Part shown: positions 33,569-44,955 of the stretch, one piece after another
Layout of the letters: the number at the start of each line of letters is the position of its first letter
Position numbering within the stretch: position 1 is the first letter of the stretch
Assembly (NCBI GenBank): GCA_024500155.1
Contig: CM044868.1
Location: 39,876,165 to 39,940,164, forward strand
Length of the DNA stretch: 64,000 nucleotides
Source of the DNA: Chenopodium formosanum
Lineage: Eukaryota; Streptophyta; Magnoliopsida; Caryophyllales; Amaranthaceae
Direction of reading: 5' to 3'
Made by a program: the position numbers and the translations under genes
Notes under the pieces: generated by a model
Database searches by the model: none
What the model saw: the letters and a program-made list of their open reading frames with translations, nothing else
What the model was told of the DNA's origin: nothing

Positions 33569-35697
33569 TTGAGTCAAGTAATTAAAACGCCAAATGGTTT
33601 AAATTACAGCGCGTGGTCAAGAAAGGAAGGACGGTTAATCAAAGACAACCCCTTTGTACAAGTCCAACTTTTCGACAAACCCATAGCTCGCAAGAGGAAA
33701 GCTAAGACCATAACGGCAACACAAGAAGAAGTCAACGAGCTTAGGAACCAACTGGTTAACATTACTGAAACACTGAAGCTCCTCACATTTAAGGTCGATG
33801 ATCACGTGAAACAACAACAGACGGACCTCATGCAAGAGAGTCTAAGCAAGCTATCTAGCGACTACAAGTTTCAAGGGCTTACTTCACAAGTGGTCTCGGT
33901 GGACAAAGATCTTCTTCCGCAGAAGTTCAATGCCAATGACATCCCGAAATTCAGAGCAACCGATAATTCTTATTTTCATTTAAGAGCATTCGAAACGATA
34001 ATGAGTATTAAGGGTATCGATAAGAAGGTTTTCCCCTCTCTGTTCTCACTATCTCTCGAGACCGTTTGCCAACAATGGTTATTTTCTCTCGAGAAAGAAA
34101 AAACCTCTACCTGGGAGTCCATAGAAAATGCTTTTGTTGATAGATACAAATGCAACATTCAAGTTGAGACTGACCATAGAGAACTTGAAATCCTCAAGCA
34201 GAAAGAGAACGAAGGCTTCACCTCTTTCTTTAACAAATGGGAAGAAACCTCAGCTAAGATGATCGAGGTGCTAAGTGAAAAAGAGTCTGTAAGGTTGTTC
34301 ATCAAGAACCTTAAAGAAAAATATTCCAAGCATCTCAAGTATCAAAATAATCTCCATACTTTCAAGGCCGTCTACGACATTGGATCAATATTGAAGACGA
34401 CCTGGCTAAGTTAAAAGCTGCAAACAATAACTCCAACAGTGGCTGGAAAGGAAAGAAGAACGACAATCCTTCTTCTTCCAAAACCACCCACTCAAACAAC
34501 GTTAGCACTTTTTATTTAGGAGAAGTCCTTGCTATGAACAATCAAGGACAAAAGAAACCATTTAGGAGAAACTTTACTCTTATTGGCATGAGTTATGACA
34601 CCGCATTTGATCGATTAAATGCAAAAGGTCTTATAACTCCTATTGGATCATTTGGGGACCCACCACTCGAGAAGAGGTCAACTAATTGGAACCCCAATGC
34701 ACACTGTAAGTATCACCAAGGTAGGGGCCATCTCACCGAAAACTGTTGGAAGCTTAAGGAAGTTATCCAAGACTTAATCGATAACAACAAGCTGCCATTG
34801 CATCCTGCCAGTAATAAGCCAAGCATTGATAATGCACCTCTCGCTCATGCCCTGGCTATCTCTGATGAGGAAAACGAGGTTGACCCCTCGTCTCTCATTA
34901 AACCTGTCAAAGAAATCCATGCCATTGAAGAAGATGAGAAGATATTCTTCGACGTCGTGGATAACCTTCCAGAACCGGCAAGTAAAGAAGACATACAATC
35001 GCTCACACTGTCTATGAAGGAAGGATCGCGCTTGCTATGTGAAACTCTCAAAGCTATGAAAGAACTTCCAAAGAAATATGACGAGGTTCCACTCCTGAAA
35101 GATGAACCCATGAGAGAATTCACACCCATGAGATTGACTTATGAGGCAAAGCGTTTTCCTCTACAAGTCACTGAAAAACCCAAGATGAGTAATAGAATTT
35201 ACACTCCAATTGGGATCCCATATGCACAAATGTTCGAAATGCTCTCCGAGAGTGGTGAGATCAAACCTCTCGAACCGAGACCATTTGAATCATTGAAAAG
35301 GACAGATAGATATTACTGTTAGTATCATCAATCAGGGGGTCACACTATCAAAAACTGTTTCAAATTCAAGGATTTGGTTCAGAAAATGATTGATGAAAAG
35401 AAACTAGTCCAAGTTCCACAAGAAGACGATGCAACCATTAATGGAGTTTGGGATAGTGATGAAGAAGACGTCTATTTAAAAGACATAGTAGGATCTTCAC
35501 CTTCTGTGTCATACGTCATGGATGACTTTTGGGCTGAAGAAGACTCATCGATAAACGTCTTCACAAGATCTGGGAGAATGCAACCTCCCGTCTCAACGCA
35601 ACCTATGCCGACCACACAACAAGTTCCCATACCTATCATTGAAGACAATGATATTGTTAAGCAGTTTAAAAAGACAAAAGTTAAGATGAACGTATGA
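33569..35697 (+). pseudogene. gag: gag of Ogre-B with two knuckles, broken
   Basis: The open part starts at 33569 without an ATG, so the start is probably lost. It shows the Ogre gag signatures DIPKFRATDNSYFHLRAF, CQQWLFSL, KQKENEGFTSFF and VRLFIKNLKEKY. A frame change near 34385 leads into a second part with CKYHQGRGHLTENC (near 34708). A stop at 35320-35322 falls inside a second knuckle-like segment continuing YHQSGGHTIKNC. The frame closes at the TGA at 35695-35697, where a Trp codon before KLLATSREH would be expected. The product would be the capsid/nucleocapsid part of the polyprotein. It is homologous to the Ogre-A gag along its length. Confidence 0.85.
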
Positions 35698-35703
35698 AAA
35701 CTT

Positions 35704-36948
35704 TTGGCGACATCTCGAGAACATAAGTTGGCTGTAATGAATGCCTTGGACAAAATTGGAATAGATTCTGACACTACTCCTGAGGGGTTAGCCAACTTCC
35801 TCACAAGTGATCTTCCTAGTCCAATTAATTTGATCACCTTTTCTGACAAGGATTTACCTCCGGAAGGTGACAAACATTACAAGGCATTAAACCTCACAGT
35901 AGTTTGCAAGAAAATGAATGTTCCTATGACTCTTGTAGACAATGGATCGGCCATCAACGTCTGTCCACTTAGAACTGCGAGAATGCTAGGCATAAGGGAT
36001 GAAGATTTAACTCCATCTACACAAGGAGTAAGGGCCTACGACAACACTCGACGTCAAGCTCTCGGTAAAATTACCCTGAACGCAACGGGAGGAGCAATAG
36101 AACATGCTACTACATTTCAAGTTGTAGACATTAAAGCTTCGTTCAATTTACTATTGGGATGCCTTTGGCTTAATGACCTAAAGGCCGTCCCCTCATCTCT
36201 CCACCAACAAGTAAAAGCTATAGTTGGCGGAATTCCTATCGCCATCGATGCTTCGCCTATGAGGATCAAGTCTATAGAAAATCCAATCATTAATGTGGAG
36301 CACGACGAGGATGGTGAAGACTTATGGGGCTTTAACAAAGAAGTCTCCTTAATCCAGGAGGATGAAAGGACCCCTCTTTGCCATGACCCCCATTCCAACA
36401 TGATTGTAAATGCTATGCTGAAGAAACAAGGACATTTTCCTGGGATGACCCTAGGAAAGAAGAAAGGAATAGCAAAGTCGCTGAAGTCACCTGGCCTCCC
36501 TAAGTTAGACACTTTCGGACTTGGTTTCGAACCGACTCGGAAAGATCTCAAGCGAGCCCAGGAAAAGTCTAAGGCACGTAGAGACGCTCGCATTCAAAAG
36601 AAAGCAATCCCAATGGATCAGTACCCTCTTACACTTAATGGCCAATTTATAAAAGAAGGAGAGGATTATCCATGCTATGAATTTCCCGAACTATTTGTTG
36701 TAAACGGCATAAGGCAACCGGGATTTGAGATTTTCTTGGATTGTTATTTCACGGATGAAATCCCAACTCCTGTCCACAAGGAGAAAGCACCCCCATGCTT
36801 TGACTTTAACGTCATGGGATTATTATTTGGGCGAGAAAAGAATGAGAAAACTTACAGAGAAGACAACTCCTCGCTCATTCAAACAGTCCTACAAAGCGAA
36901 AACTTTGATCCCTTAAAGCTAATCACTCCAGCTGAAGGATCACTATAA
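35704..36948 (+). pseudogene. pro: Ogre-B protease and G-patch-like region
   Basis: The frame is open for 414 codons. An aspartic protease core reads TLVDNGSAINVCPL at about residue 76-90, with the catalytic Asp at 35938-35940; the usual flap and a later FNLLLGCLWL, matching the ILG-type motif, are present. A glycine-rich stretch GMTLGKKKGI...FGLGFEPT at about residues 245-280 resembles the G-patch-like segment common in Tat/Ogre elements. The enzyme would cut the polyprotein into mature parts. A TAA at 36946-36948 separates it from the RT frame; Ogre elements are known to have stops and a spliced intron near this border, so this stop could be natural. Marked pseudogene because the parent element is dead. 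Confidence 0.85.
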
Positions 36949-36969
36949 GGGTGGCGCAAGACTATCAAG

Positions 36970-38345
36970 GTGACTACTCCAAGTGGAAGAAAAATATCCA
37001 TCACAACAGGGCAAGAACCAATGTTTGAAGAGTCGTCTGAGTCAGAGTCTGAGTCGGAGTCCCTCCCTATAGAGTCTTCTAGGTTTTTAGTAGTAGCACC
37101 TTCCCTTCCTATGTCTTTTCTTAGAATAGTTAGTGATCAAGTCCCTGAGGACATATCACTCTTTGATGTAATGATCTCAGAGTATAATAATATTTCTTCT
37201 GCTCCTTATTTCTTGTGTTCTTCTCTAACCAAAGATGACGAGAATTGCTTAATTAACAATGAAAAAGACAAAGAACCTATTAAAGCAATGGAAACACTCG
37301 AAAATAAAACACCGGTAATTGAAGAAACTGAAACGGTTGATATCTCAAATGATTCAACCAATAAAAGAGAAGTTAAAATCGGATTAACACTTAATGAACA
37401 AGAAAGAACCGATTTAATTAACTTACTTAAAGAATTTATCGATGTATTTGCTTGGTCATATGAGGATATGCCAGGCATTAATAGAGAAATATTTCAACAC
37501 ACTATACCACTAATACCAGGAATGAAACCCGTAAAAAAAAAGTTACGTCGAATGAAACCCGACGTAGCTCTTAAAACAAAAGAAGAAGTTCAAAAACAAA
37601 TAACTGCAGGTTTCATCAAGGTATCCAAATACCCCGAATGGGTCGCCAACGTTGTCCCAGTTCCGAAGAAAGACGGAAGGGTAAGAATGTGTGTCGACTA
37701 TGTAGATCTAAATAAGGCAAGTCCAAAGGACGACTTCCCTTTGCCACACATCAATATTCTGGTAGATAACACGACAAATCACGTGCTCCTCTCGTTCATG
37801 GATGGGTACGCAGGTTACAACCAGATTCTCATGGCAGAAGAAGACATGGAGAAAACAACTTTTATAACACCATAGGACACTTACTGCTACACGGTAATGC
37901 CATTCGGGTTGAAAAACGCGGGTGCTACTTACCAACGTGCAGCAACTGCCTTATTCCTTGATATGATGCATAAAGAAGTCGAGGTATATGTCGACGACAT
38001 GATTGTGAAATCAAAAGACCGTCCAGGCCATCAAGTAGCCTCAAGGAAATTTTTCGAAAGGCTAAGAAAATGTAATATGAGGCTGAATCAATCTAAATGT
38101 GCTTTTGGAGTTACCTTAGGCAAGCTTTTGGGTTATGTCATAAGCTCTCGAGGAATAGAGTTAGACCCAACAAAGATCAAAGCAATCATGTCAATGCCAC
38201 CGCCCAAGACTGAGTAACAGATTCGAGGATTTATTGGCCGGTTGCAATACATAAGTAGGTTCATATCAAAATTGACAACAATATGTGAACCAATCTTCAG
38301 AAAGCTCAAGAAGAATATACCAGTGATAGGGATGACGAGTGTCAA
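36970..38345 (+). pseudogene. RT: Ogre-B reverse transcriptase, interrupted
   Basis: An acidic linker with Ser-Glu repeats (residues about 18-32) precedes the polymerase. RT motifs include FAWSYEDMPGI, PVPKKDGRVRMCVDY, DDFPLPHI and MDGYAGYNQI. A TAG at 37873-37875 replaces the Trp of TPWGTY. The next part begins MPFGLKNAGATYQR and holds the active site YVDD at 37987-37998. Another stop at 38215-38217 precedes the thumb segment IRGFIGRLQYISRF. A frame change near 38330 follows. The enzyme would copy element RNA to DNA in the particle. Confidence 0.88.
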
Positions 38346-38711
38346 AAATCCTTTGAAAAGATCAAAGCCTATCTTGCAAATCCTCCCGTATTAGCACCAG
38401 CACTTCCCGGAATACCTCTTAGGTTATATTTGACGGTTACCAAAGAGATAATGGGAGCTATGTTAGCACAAGAAGTAGAAGGCAAAGAAAACGCAATTTA
38501 CTATCTAAGCAAAAAGATGCTCAAATACAAAGCACGCTATACACCACTCGAGAAGTTGTGCCTCGCCTTGGTGTGGGCCACAACCAAGTTAAGACATTAC
38601 ATGCTAGTGCATACCATCTTCGTAGTCTCCCGATTAGATCCACTCAAGTATCTATTTGAGAAATCTACACTCAATGGACGCATATGGAGATGGATAGTCA
38701 ATCTAGCCTAG
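38346..38711 (+). pseudogene. RH: Ogre-B first RNase H (degenerate)
   Basis: Reads through LYLTVTKEIMGAMLAQE and YTPLEKLCLALVWATTKLRHYM, typical of the RNase H that follows gypsy RT. The first catalytic Asp (normally in a VSD-like context) is replaced within TVTKE. A TAG at 38709-38711 ends the frame. In Tat elements this domain is often partly decayed because a second RNase H follows. Confidence 0.78.
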
Positions 38712-38726
38712 TTTGATGTAAGGTTT

Positions 38727-39260
38727 ATGCCACAAAAAGCTATCAAAGGATCCGTGGTGTCAGATTTTCTAGCAGACTTCCCAATAGAAGACTCGACGCC
38801 AATACAAGACAATGAATTTCCAGATGAAGACTTAATGGTCACTGAAGATCATACCTGGACCTTATACTTCGACGGAGCCTCAAACCAAAAGGGATGTGGC
38901 GTTGGAGTATTATTAGTATCACCTATAGAAGAGCATGTTCCAATCTCCATAAAGCTTGATTTCGACGTTACCAACAATGCTGCTGAATATGAAGCATGCG
39001 TGGTAGGCCTTGAAACAGCTTTGGCATTGGGAGTAAAAAAGTTAAGGATATTCGGAGACTCTTCTTTGATTATCAATCAAATATCTAAAAGATGGAAAGT
39101 AAGGAGCGAAAGCCTAGCCCCTTACCAAACCTATCTGGAAACTCTCACCGATCAGCTAGAGAAGGTAGAATACACATATCTACCTAGGGAAGAAAATCAA
39201 TTTGCTGATGGCTTGGCAAGACTAGCCATAATGGTTAGGATTCCCACGGAAATAGAGTAA
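38727..39260 (+). pseudogene. aRH: Ogre-B second, archaeal-type RNase H
   Basis: All four acidic positions can be seen: Asp in LYFDGASNQKGCGVGV, Glu in NNAAEYEA, Asp in FGDSSLIINQ and Asp in FADGLARLA. This extra RNase H marks the Tat/Ogre clade and would remove RNA from the RNA-DNA hybrid. The domain itself is undamaged; the frame stops at 39258-39260, before the integrase frame that follows at once in the same phase. Confidence 0.88.
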
Positions 39261-40010
39261 ATGTCTCTAACTATAGAGAAAAGGTACAAACCAGCATACA
39301 TCCTGACTATAGAAGACGATAAAGTAGTCCAAGACGAAGAAGAAGAAGAAGAAGAAGAAGAAGAAGAAGAAGAAGAAGAAGAAGAAGAAGAAGAAGAAGA
39401 AGGAGAAGAAGAAGAACCGTGGTACACGGATATACTCAATTATGCCACCAAAGGAGAATACCCTTCCCATGCTGACAAAAGAGCAAAACGAGCATTAAGA
39501 CTTTTGGCTTCCCAATATGTACTCATAGGAAACGAGCTACATAAAAGGGTACCTAAGGGTCGAGCTCTCTTATGTGTAGGAAAAAAGGATGCGCAAAGAG
39601 CAATAAGAACAGTCCACGAAGGAATCTGTTGCACTCATATAAATGGCAAAATGTTAGTCCAAAAAATAATGCGAGAAGGATACTATTGGACTACAATGAA
39701 TAGGGATTGCCATCAATATGTAAAAAGATGCCCTAAGTGCCAAATCTATGCCAATTTACAACATGTTCCTCCATCCTTGCTCTACACCTATACGTCGCCA
39801 TGGCCATTCTCTACATGGGGAATTGACATCATCGGCGAAATCACTCCCCCAGGAATAGGAGGCCACAAATATATTTTAGTAGCAATTGATTACTTAACAA
39901 AGTGGGTCGAAACGCAATCATACACCAAACTCACTGCAAAACATGTAGCACTCTTTATCGAGTTATAATCCTGGCCTTCGGAACCATCAATATCTCTCTT
40001 ACCGAGTACC
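39261..40010 (+). pseudogene. INT: Ogre-B integrase, N-terminal part only
   Basis: A (GAA)n microsatellite at about 39336-39415 encodes a long Glu run between RNase H and integrase. Then come the zinc-binding HHCC parts (VHEGICCTHINGK and CPKC), the first catalytic Asp in GIDIIGEI and DYLTKWVE. The frame stops at 39965-39967; a shifted frame continues IILAFGTINISL, matching the next integrase segment, to about 40008. The rest of the core is missing at the join to Athila-2. It would have inserted element DNA in the nucleus. Confidence 0.82.
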
Positions 40011-40011
40011 A

Positions 40012-40478
40012 ATGTATAAAACCCTCCACCTCCACAACAAACACAACATTAACCCCCACCACAACAGAAATATTACCATCCTAATTCTTGCCAGAAAAAC
40101 CAACCACAATCCTCCTCATCTTCTGACCCTGCTATGCTAGAAATTAGAGTAATGCCTTCAAGCATGAAAAGCCACATGGAGAGTAGGGATGCACAAATTG
40201 ATTCAATCATAGCTCGCAATAAAATCATGGATAATCAAATTGCGCAAATTTCCTCTACCCTACAAACCCTTCAGCAAGGAGCTCTACCATCGCAACCAAT
40301 TCATCCCACATATCATGCCAATGCAATCACTCTAAGGAGTGGTTCACATTATGATGGACCTCCTATGCCAAAGGAAGATGGACCTGTTCCTGATTCTAAT
40401 TCCTTTATACCATATGCTAATCCTATTAACCTTGAAGGGCTACAAAAAGATACTAACCCTTCTAATGTTTCTTTGTAG
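40012..40478 (+). pseudogene. Athila-2 gag C-terminal part, inverted
   Basis: Reads on the plus strand from a Pro/Gln-rich stretch (with two stops) into DPAMLEIRVMPSSMKSHM and NAITLRSGSHYDGPPMP, the usual end of Athila gag before protease. The rest of Athila-2 lies on the minus strand starting at 40480, so this segment is inverted relative to its neighbour. No protease follows. Confidence 0.75.
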
Positions 40479-40479
40479 G

Positions 40480-41616
40480 GCAAATCTCAGGATAAGGGAG
40501 GAAATGTGTAGAGGCATTAACTTGCACCATGGAACTCCTGTAATCTTGCTCCAAATGCCATACAAATCCACAATTTTCAAAAAATGCTTCATTACTAGCA
40601 ACAACATAAACATTAGCTACAGAGTTAGGAACAATAGTAAGATTATCTAGTTTATGACAAATAGAAGTTAACTAAGCTTGCAAAAAGGATACAAAATCGA
40701 CATTATGTTTTCCTTTATTAGAAAAACCTCTCCCGTATTGGGAATTGTGTATTTCCATATCTTCGATAACATGTCCTGCATCTTCCACATTAAGATTCAT
40801 GAATCTCCCACTATCTGTAGAATCTAGAATTGATCTAGATGAATTTCCAAGTCCATTGTAAAAGGCTTTGATCAACTACCATTGTGCCAGATTATGGTGG
40901 GGGCATTCTCTCTGTAGATCCTTTAACCTCTCCCAAGCCTCATATAGAGTTTCATCGGCCTCTTGGGAAAAGTTCTGAATAGCACTCCTTAGTATAGCTA
41001 TTATATCTACAGGGTAATATTTATTATAAAAATTCAAGGCAGGAGTTTCCTAGGCAGTACTACCAAGTGCGGTTCTCTTCAAACCATTAAACCATAATTT
41101 AGCTTTTCTACATAATGAAATGGGAAAAAAAATCTCCCTGATTTGGTCCTGCTCGACCCCAACTTGTCTAATGGTGTTGTAATACTTGCAGAAATCTACA
41201 ATGTGAAGATTAGGATCTTCACCCTTAGCTCCACTGAATTGCTTCCTCTCTATCATCGTGATAAATTGGGGTTTGATTTCAAATTGCACTCCATCAAGGG
41301 TCGGAGTGGGAGAAAGGTGTGGAAAATCTGTAAGCATTGGCTGCGAATAATCGTTGAGCTTCTTAGGCGCTTCCATCTTTGATTCTGGATCTGAAGGGAA
41401 TTCTGAATCACTGGAATCGGTTGGAGGATCTCTTCGATTATTCTCTTCCTCAGAGCCCGCCAGGATTTGTCTGTAGAGATTCTTTTGTCTACAGAAAGAG
41501 CGCTCGATCTCAGGATCGAATGGAATGTAACCTGATCTGGAACACCTAGGCATAAACAATGAACAAAAAGACAAATAGGAGAATTGCCTCAAATAACTAA
41601 CGTTCTCTGAGACCAA
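40480..41616 (-). pseudogene. gag: Athila-2 gag
   Basis: The minus strand reads MPRCSRSGYIPFDPEIERSF, the standard Athila gag start, then FEIKPQFITMIERKQFSGAK, a QEADETLYEAWERLKDLQ segment near 40920-40980 and FYNGLGNSSRSILD. Stops near 41050 and 40876 and a decayed knuckle (ENCGF, with later Cys lost) make it non-functional. It would have been the structural protein. Confidence 0.82.
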
Positions 41617-41667
41617 AGGGGATAATCTCGACTACAAAAATAATCAGAAAATAAAAATAAAACCGTT

Positions 41668-41685
41668 TCCACAGCAACGGTGCCA
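41668..41685 (-). promoter_or_regulatory. Athila-2 primer-binding site, three mismatches
   Basis: The minus strand reads TGGCACCGTTGCTGTGGA, differing at three positions from the site of Athila-1 and Athila-4. Confidence 0.75.
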
Positions 41686-41690
41686 AATTT

Positions 41691-43006
41691 TGACAGGCTA
41701 AAGTCATAATCACCTAATAAAAAATAATACCTAAATCCACTAACTATGTAGATAGGGAATAAGGGTCGAACCACAGGGAAACGAGTTAATTTATTCCTAA
41801 TTAATTAAAATAATCTAGATTATCAAGTAGCCAATTGTTGTTGTAAAAAGGAACTAAACTATGGAGATCAAGTTTAAGGAGAAATTCAATAATAAGGAAG
41901 CCTAGGGTCACAGGTTCACGAATAATTGATAATCCGGGAGAAAACAAATCAACCAATAATTAACATTGCACATATAACATGATTAACAGGCTCTCACAAT
42001 TTATTAATCAACATAGACTTAACAGGCTCTCGCAATTTACTAAGTCTAAGTTCCTATTGAAAATAGTCTTTAATATCAAATTAACATCTGCTTGATTCAT
42101 CAATTCAATATTGCTATACTTTTACAATCAAATCACTTCTGCTCGATTCATAATCCAATTGTAAAGAATTAAAACAATTCATTAAGAAATTATCATGCAA
42201 TATTAATAATTAACAATAACAAATTATCCCTTCATATTATTTATGGATCCCCATAAACCCTAGATTTAAACTACTTGGATATAAACAAAGCAACTAAACA
42301 AGTCATGAAGAAATAAGTGATAAAATTGCTGAAATTAATAAAATAAGAAATCGTTACCAAAGTAATCGGAATCAAGGAGTTGAGTCAAGAATAAGAGTGA
42401 GTTGTAAGAGAGAGTAAACTAGAGAGAGAAAGTCTAAGAGAAAAGGTACTAGGCAAAAGCATTAAAATCGTACTTAAATAACAATCTAAAATTATTCCCA
42501 ATTAGAAACTAAGATATCGCCGAAGATATCTCCCCAGAAACACGTTCCTGATCGGGCAAAGGGCTGCCCGATCGGGCCCGCCTTTTTCTTCGCACACCCT
42601 ACTGAACAGCCGCGCCTGATTGAGCCAATGTTCACCCGATCGGGCCCGGCTTCTCCTTGAAGCTTGGAACTTTGATTGGGCTTACTTCTTTTTCCAATCC
42701 AGATATCCACTTAGGGTCTTGAATACTCGGTCAAATGCTCGTATTCCACAAGTCGATCCCTTATTCATCGGCTTGATGACTCTAACCGGCCTTGGGCTTT
42801 AAAAACGGTCGTGCTCCTCCAATGTCCTTAGTTGCTACATGAAAACTCGGGAAAATGCTCCAAAAGTGCAATTTTCTACTAAACTCAACCAAAACTACGA
42901 AAATACTAGAAAACACCAATTAATAATAAAAGTGGCTCTAAAAAGCCAAAAGCACTACTAATTATGACCAAGGGACGGGGATAAAATACTATATAAATTA
43001 GACACA
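41691..43006 (-). repeat. Athila-2 5' LTR
   Basis: On the minus strand it starts TGTGTCTAATTTATATAG (or two bases later) and ends TAGCCTGTCA, about 1.3 kb. A GC-rich array of GCCCGATCGGGC-type palindromes lies at 42541-42655, before a TATTTAAG box at about 42473-42481. It lacks the tip hairpin seen in the other Athila LTRs. Confidence 0.8.
42541..42655 (-). repeat. GC-rich palindrome array in Athila-2 U3 (CCCGATCGGGC type)
   Basis: Three or four copies of CCCGATCGGGC / TGATCGGGCA in about 115 bases, followed in the element's direction by a TATA-like box about 60 bases away. Confidence 0.75.
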
Positions 43007-43184
43007 TCCAGGCCACTCTCGAATGCTCTCCCATTCTTGCTTGTTCCTCTTGTTGCGGTTCTTCCTCACTTGAAATGTTAGAGCTAAATGATCGCCTAAC
43101 AACCCTTAATCTAGTAATAGTCCTCTCAATCTCCGAATCAAATGGAACAAGTGAATGACCACGTGCTCTATGCATACAACTCAA
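43007..43184 (-). pseudogene. gag: Athila-3 gag, N-terminal fragment
   Basis: The minus strand from 43184 reads RARGHSLVPFDSEIERTI, then a Ser/Glu/Gln-rich stretch with EEEPQQEEQARMGEHS. It is cut at about 43007 by the start of the Athila-2 LTR. Confidence 0.8.
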
Positions 43185-43314
43185 AGGAAATGATTAGTAG
43201 CACAGCTACAAGTGTAGCCTTAAAGAGGAAAATCTTTTTGTTCTTTTTTTGGATGAAATAGACTCAACCGCTATAACGAAGTACCAATGTCATTCCCCGG
43301 CAACTGCGCCATTT

Positions 43315-44955
43315 TGACAAGGATTAGAACTAGGTCGTCATCTAATTCTCCCTTGGTTAAACTAAATTTGTAAACGCTTAACAAACCTTATATGAGTGTA
43401 GAGGCAAGCTGAGGGTTGAACCCAAAGGAATGAATCGAAGCTATGCTATAATCTAATGTTAAGCTAAGTCGAAGAATTGTCAATGGTTGATCATGGTAAC
43501 TAGGATAAAAAGAATCAAGAATTCAATCAAATTGCTAAACACTAGGGATATAGATTCCACATGCAAGCTAGACAATCATGCTAGTTGATAGATCACCAAA
43601 TTTATTAAAACATTGCAAGGGACAAACAAATGTAGCAATCAAAGGAATTCAAAGCTTATCTCCTATAAACAAAGCTAGGGTTCACTATGAATGGTTAACA
43701 AGGAGAATCACAATCAAACTCAATCAATTAAAGCAATTCTCAAATCAATTGTTTGTGTCATTGAAATTTGCAATGCAATCTAGATTAATCTTATAGGTTG
43801 ATCACTCCTAGTCTAATTAATCGCATGCACAACTATGTCAACCAATTTATTTGCAACAATTCAATCAATCTAGGATCATCAACTAGCAAAAATCATCAAT
43901 CAAGCATGCTTCCCCCTTCTCCCTAGAAAATTAATCTACTCACTAATCATGGCAAAATTCAAAGCTAAAACAAATTCAATCAAAAACATATTCATCTCAA
44001 GCTAAATCAAAAGAAAATACAATCAATCAACAAATTCTCAAAACTAAATCAAAATCCAAACCAAACATTCAAGCATTAAAATAAATTGCAATTGATGTAA
44101 TTCAAAGGAAAGGAATCTCACAAACTTTGATTGATATGAAGAAGAATTCCAAACTTTATTAAAGAAACAATGTTGAATTACAAATCAAATACAAAGATTA
44201 CAATCTCTACTTTCTCTCTAACTTCTCTCTAGTTTCTCTCTCTAAAAACTAAGCAAATAAAATATTATCTTAAAGTTCCCCTTCAAAAGGATTTACAAGA
44301 GTATTTATAGACAAAGAAGATAAACAGATCGGCCGCACCCTCTCCAAGAAGACCCCGCGGGCGAACAGAAATGGGTACGAAACCCATAACTAACTCCGCG
44401 GGGAATCTGGGAAAAACGTGCGTCTGCAGGTTCTGTAGCCCGCGTCCACGGTAATGCCACCCGCGCCCGCGGCTCAGGGCGCGGCAGATGCCTTGTTCCA
44501 GGTGAAGCATGGGGCCGCAGTCTCTCTAATATAAGTGGTTTTTCTAGATCCTCCGCGCCCGCGGCTAGGGCGCAAAGAGTTCTTGCCCCCAAAATCACTA
44601 AAATGGTGAACATAACCCGCGCCCGCGGCTATGAGAAGAAGCGGAACTCCCTCTCTGAGCCCTCTCCATGAGGCTTTGAAATTCCTTTGCTTGGCTCGTT
44701 TTGCTCCTCTTGAATCCTTTGCGAATCTAAGACCTTAGCACCTACAAGAGAAACCAAAGATAGAAAATAGAAGAGAAAAAGAGCAATATAAAAGGAAAAC
44801 ACGAAGAAAAACACATAAAGGAAAGTAAAACACAAAGGAAGAAGAAATAGTGAAATTAAAGGAGAAATGACCAAAATGATAAGAGAAAAGCATGAAAAAT
44901 ATACTGAAAATATCCTAAAACACTACCCTATGAGTGCCATAAATGACACTCATCA
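43315..44955 (-). repeat. Athila-3 5' LTR
   Basis: The minus strand starts TGATGAGTGTCATTTATGG and ends CTTGTCA, 1641 bp. Tip hairpin at 44932-44951 with one T-G wobble. TATAAATA at about 44302-44309; a CCGCGCCCGCGG array at 44331-44636 lies upstream of it. Confidence 0.85.
44331..44636 (-). repeat. GC-rich array in Athila-3 U3 (CCCGCGCCCGCGG type)
   Basis: About six copies of CCCGCGCCCGCGG or shorter CCGCGGG forms, including three near-identical ones at about 44459, 44553 and 44616. The array ends about 20 bases before the TATA box in the element's direction. Confidence 0.85.

Larger units (their letters stand above)
30023..40010 (+). mobile_element. Ogre-B: coding Tat/Ogre element, right end lost
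   Basis: LTR, primer-binding site, leader, gag, protease with G-patch-like segment, reverse transcriptase, RNase H, archaeal-type RNase H and the first part of integrase, in the order known for the Tat/Ogre clade. The integrase breaks off at about 40010, where Athila-2 sequence begins; the remaining integrase, tail and 3' LTR are absent. At least five stops and three frame changes make it inactive. Confidence 0.88.
40012..43006 (-). mobile_element. Athila-2 fragment nested in Athila-3
   Basis: A minus-strand Athila with 5' LTR (41691-43006), primer-binding site, gag and a locally inverted gag end. Everything after gag is missing. The LTR begins inside the gag of Athila-3, so Athila-2 inserted later. 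The left edge at about 40011 is a join to Ogre-B integrase, not a normal end. Confidence 0.78.
43007..44955 (-). mobile_element. Athila-3 fragment inserted in Ogre-C gag
   Basis: 5' LTR (43315-44955), primer-binding site (43294-43311, TGGCGCAGTTGCCGGGGA, one mismatch) and the start of gag, all minus-strand. The LTR tip at 44955 abuts Ogre-C gag sequence (GTTTCATGAATTGTTAC), which marks the insertion site. The remainder is lost at the Athila-2 insertion. Confidence 0.82.

Noticed and set aside
39267..39470. Minus-strand frames with long Phe or Ser runs
   Set aside because: They are the complement and shifted frames of the GAA microsatellite within the Ogre-B coding region.
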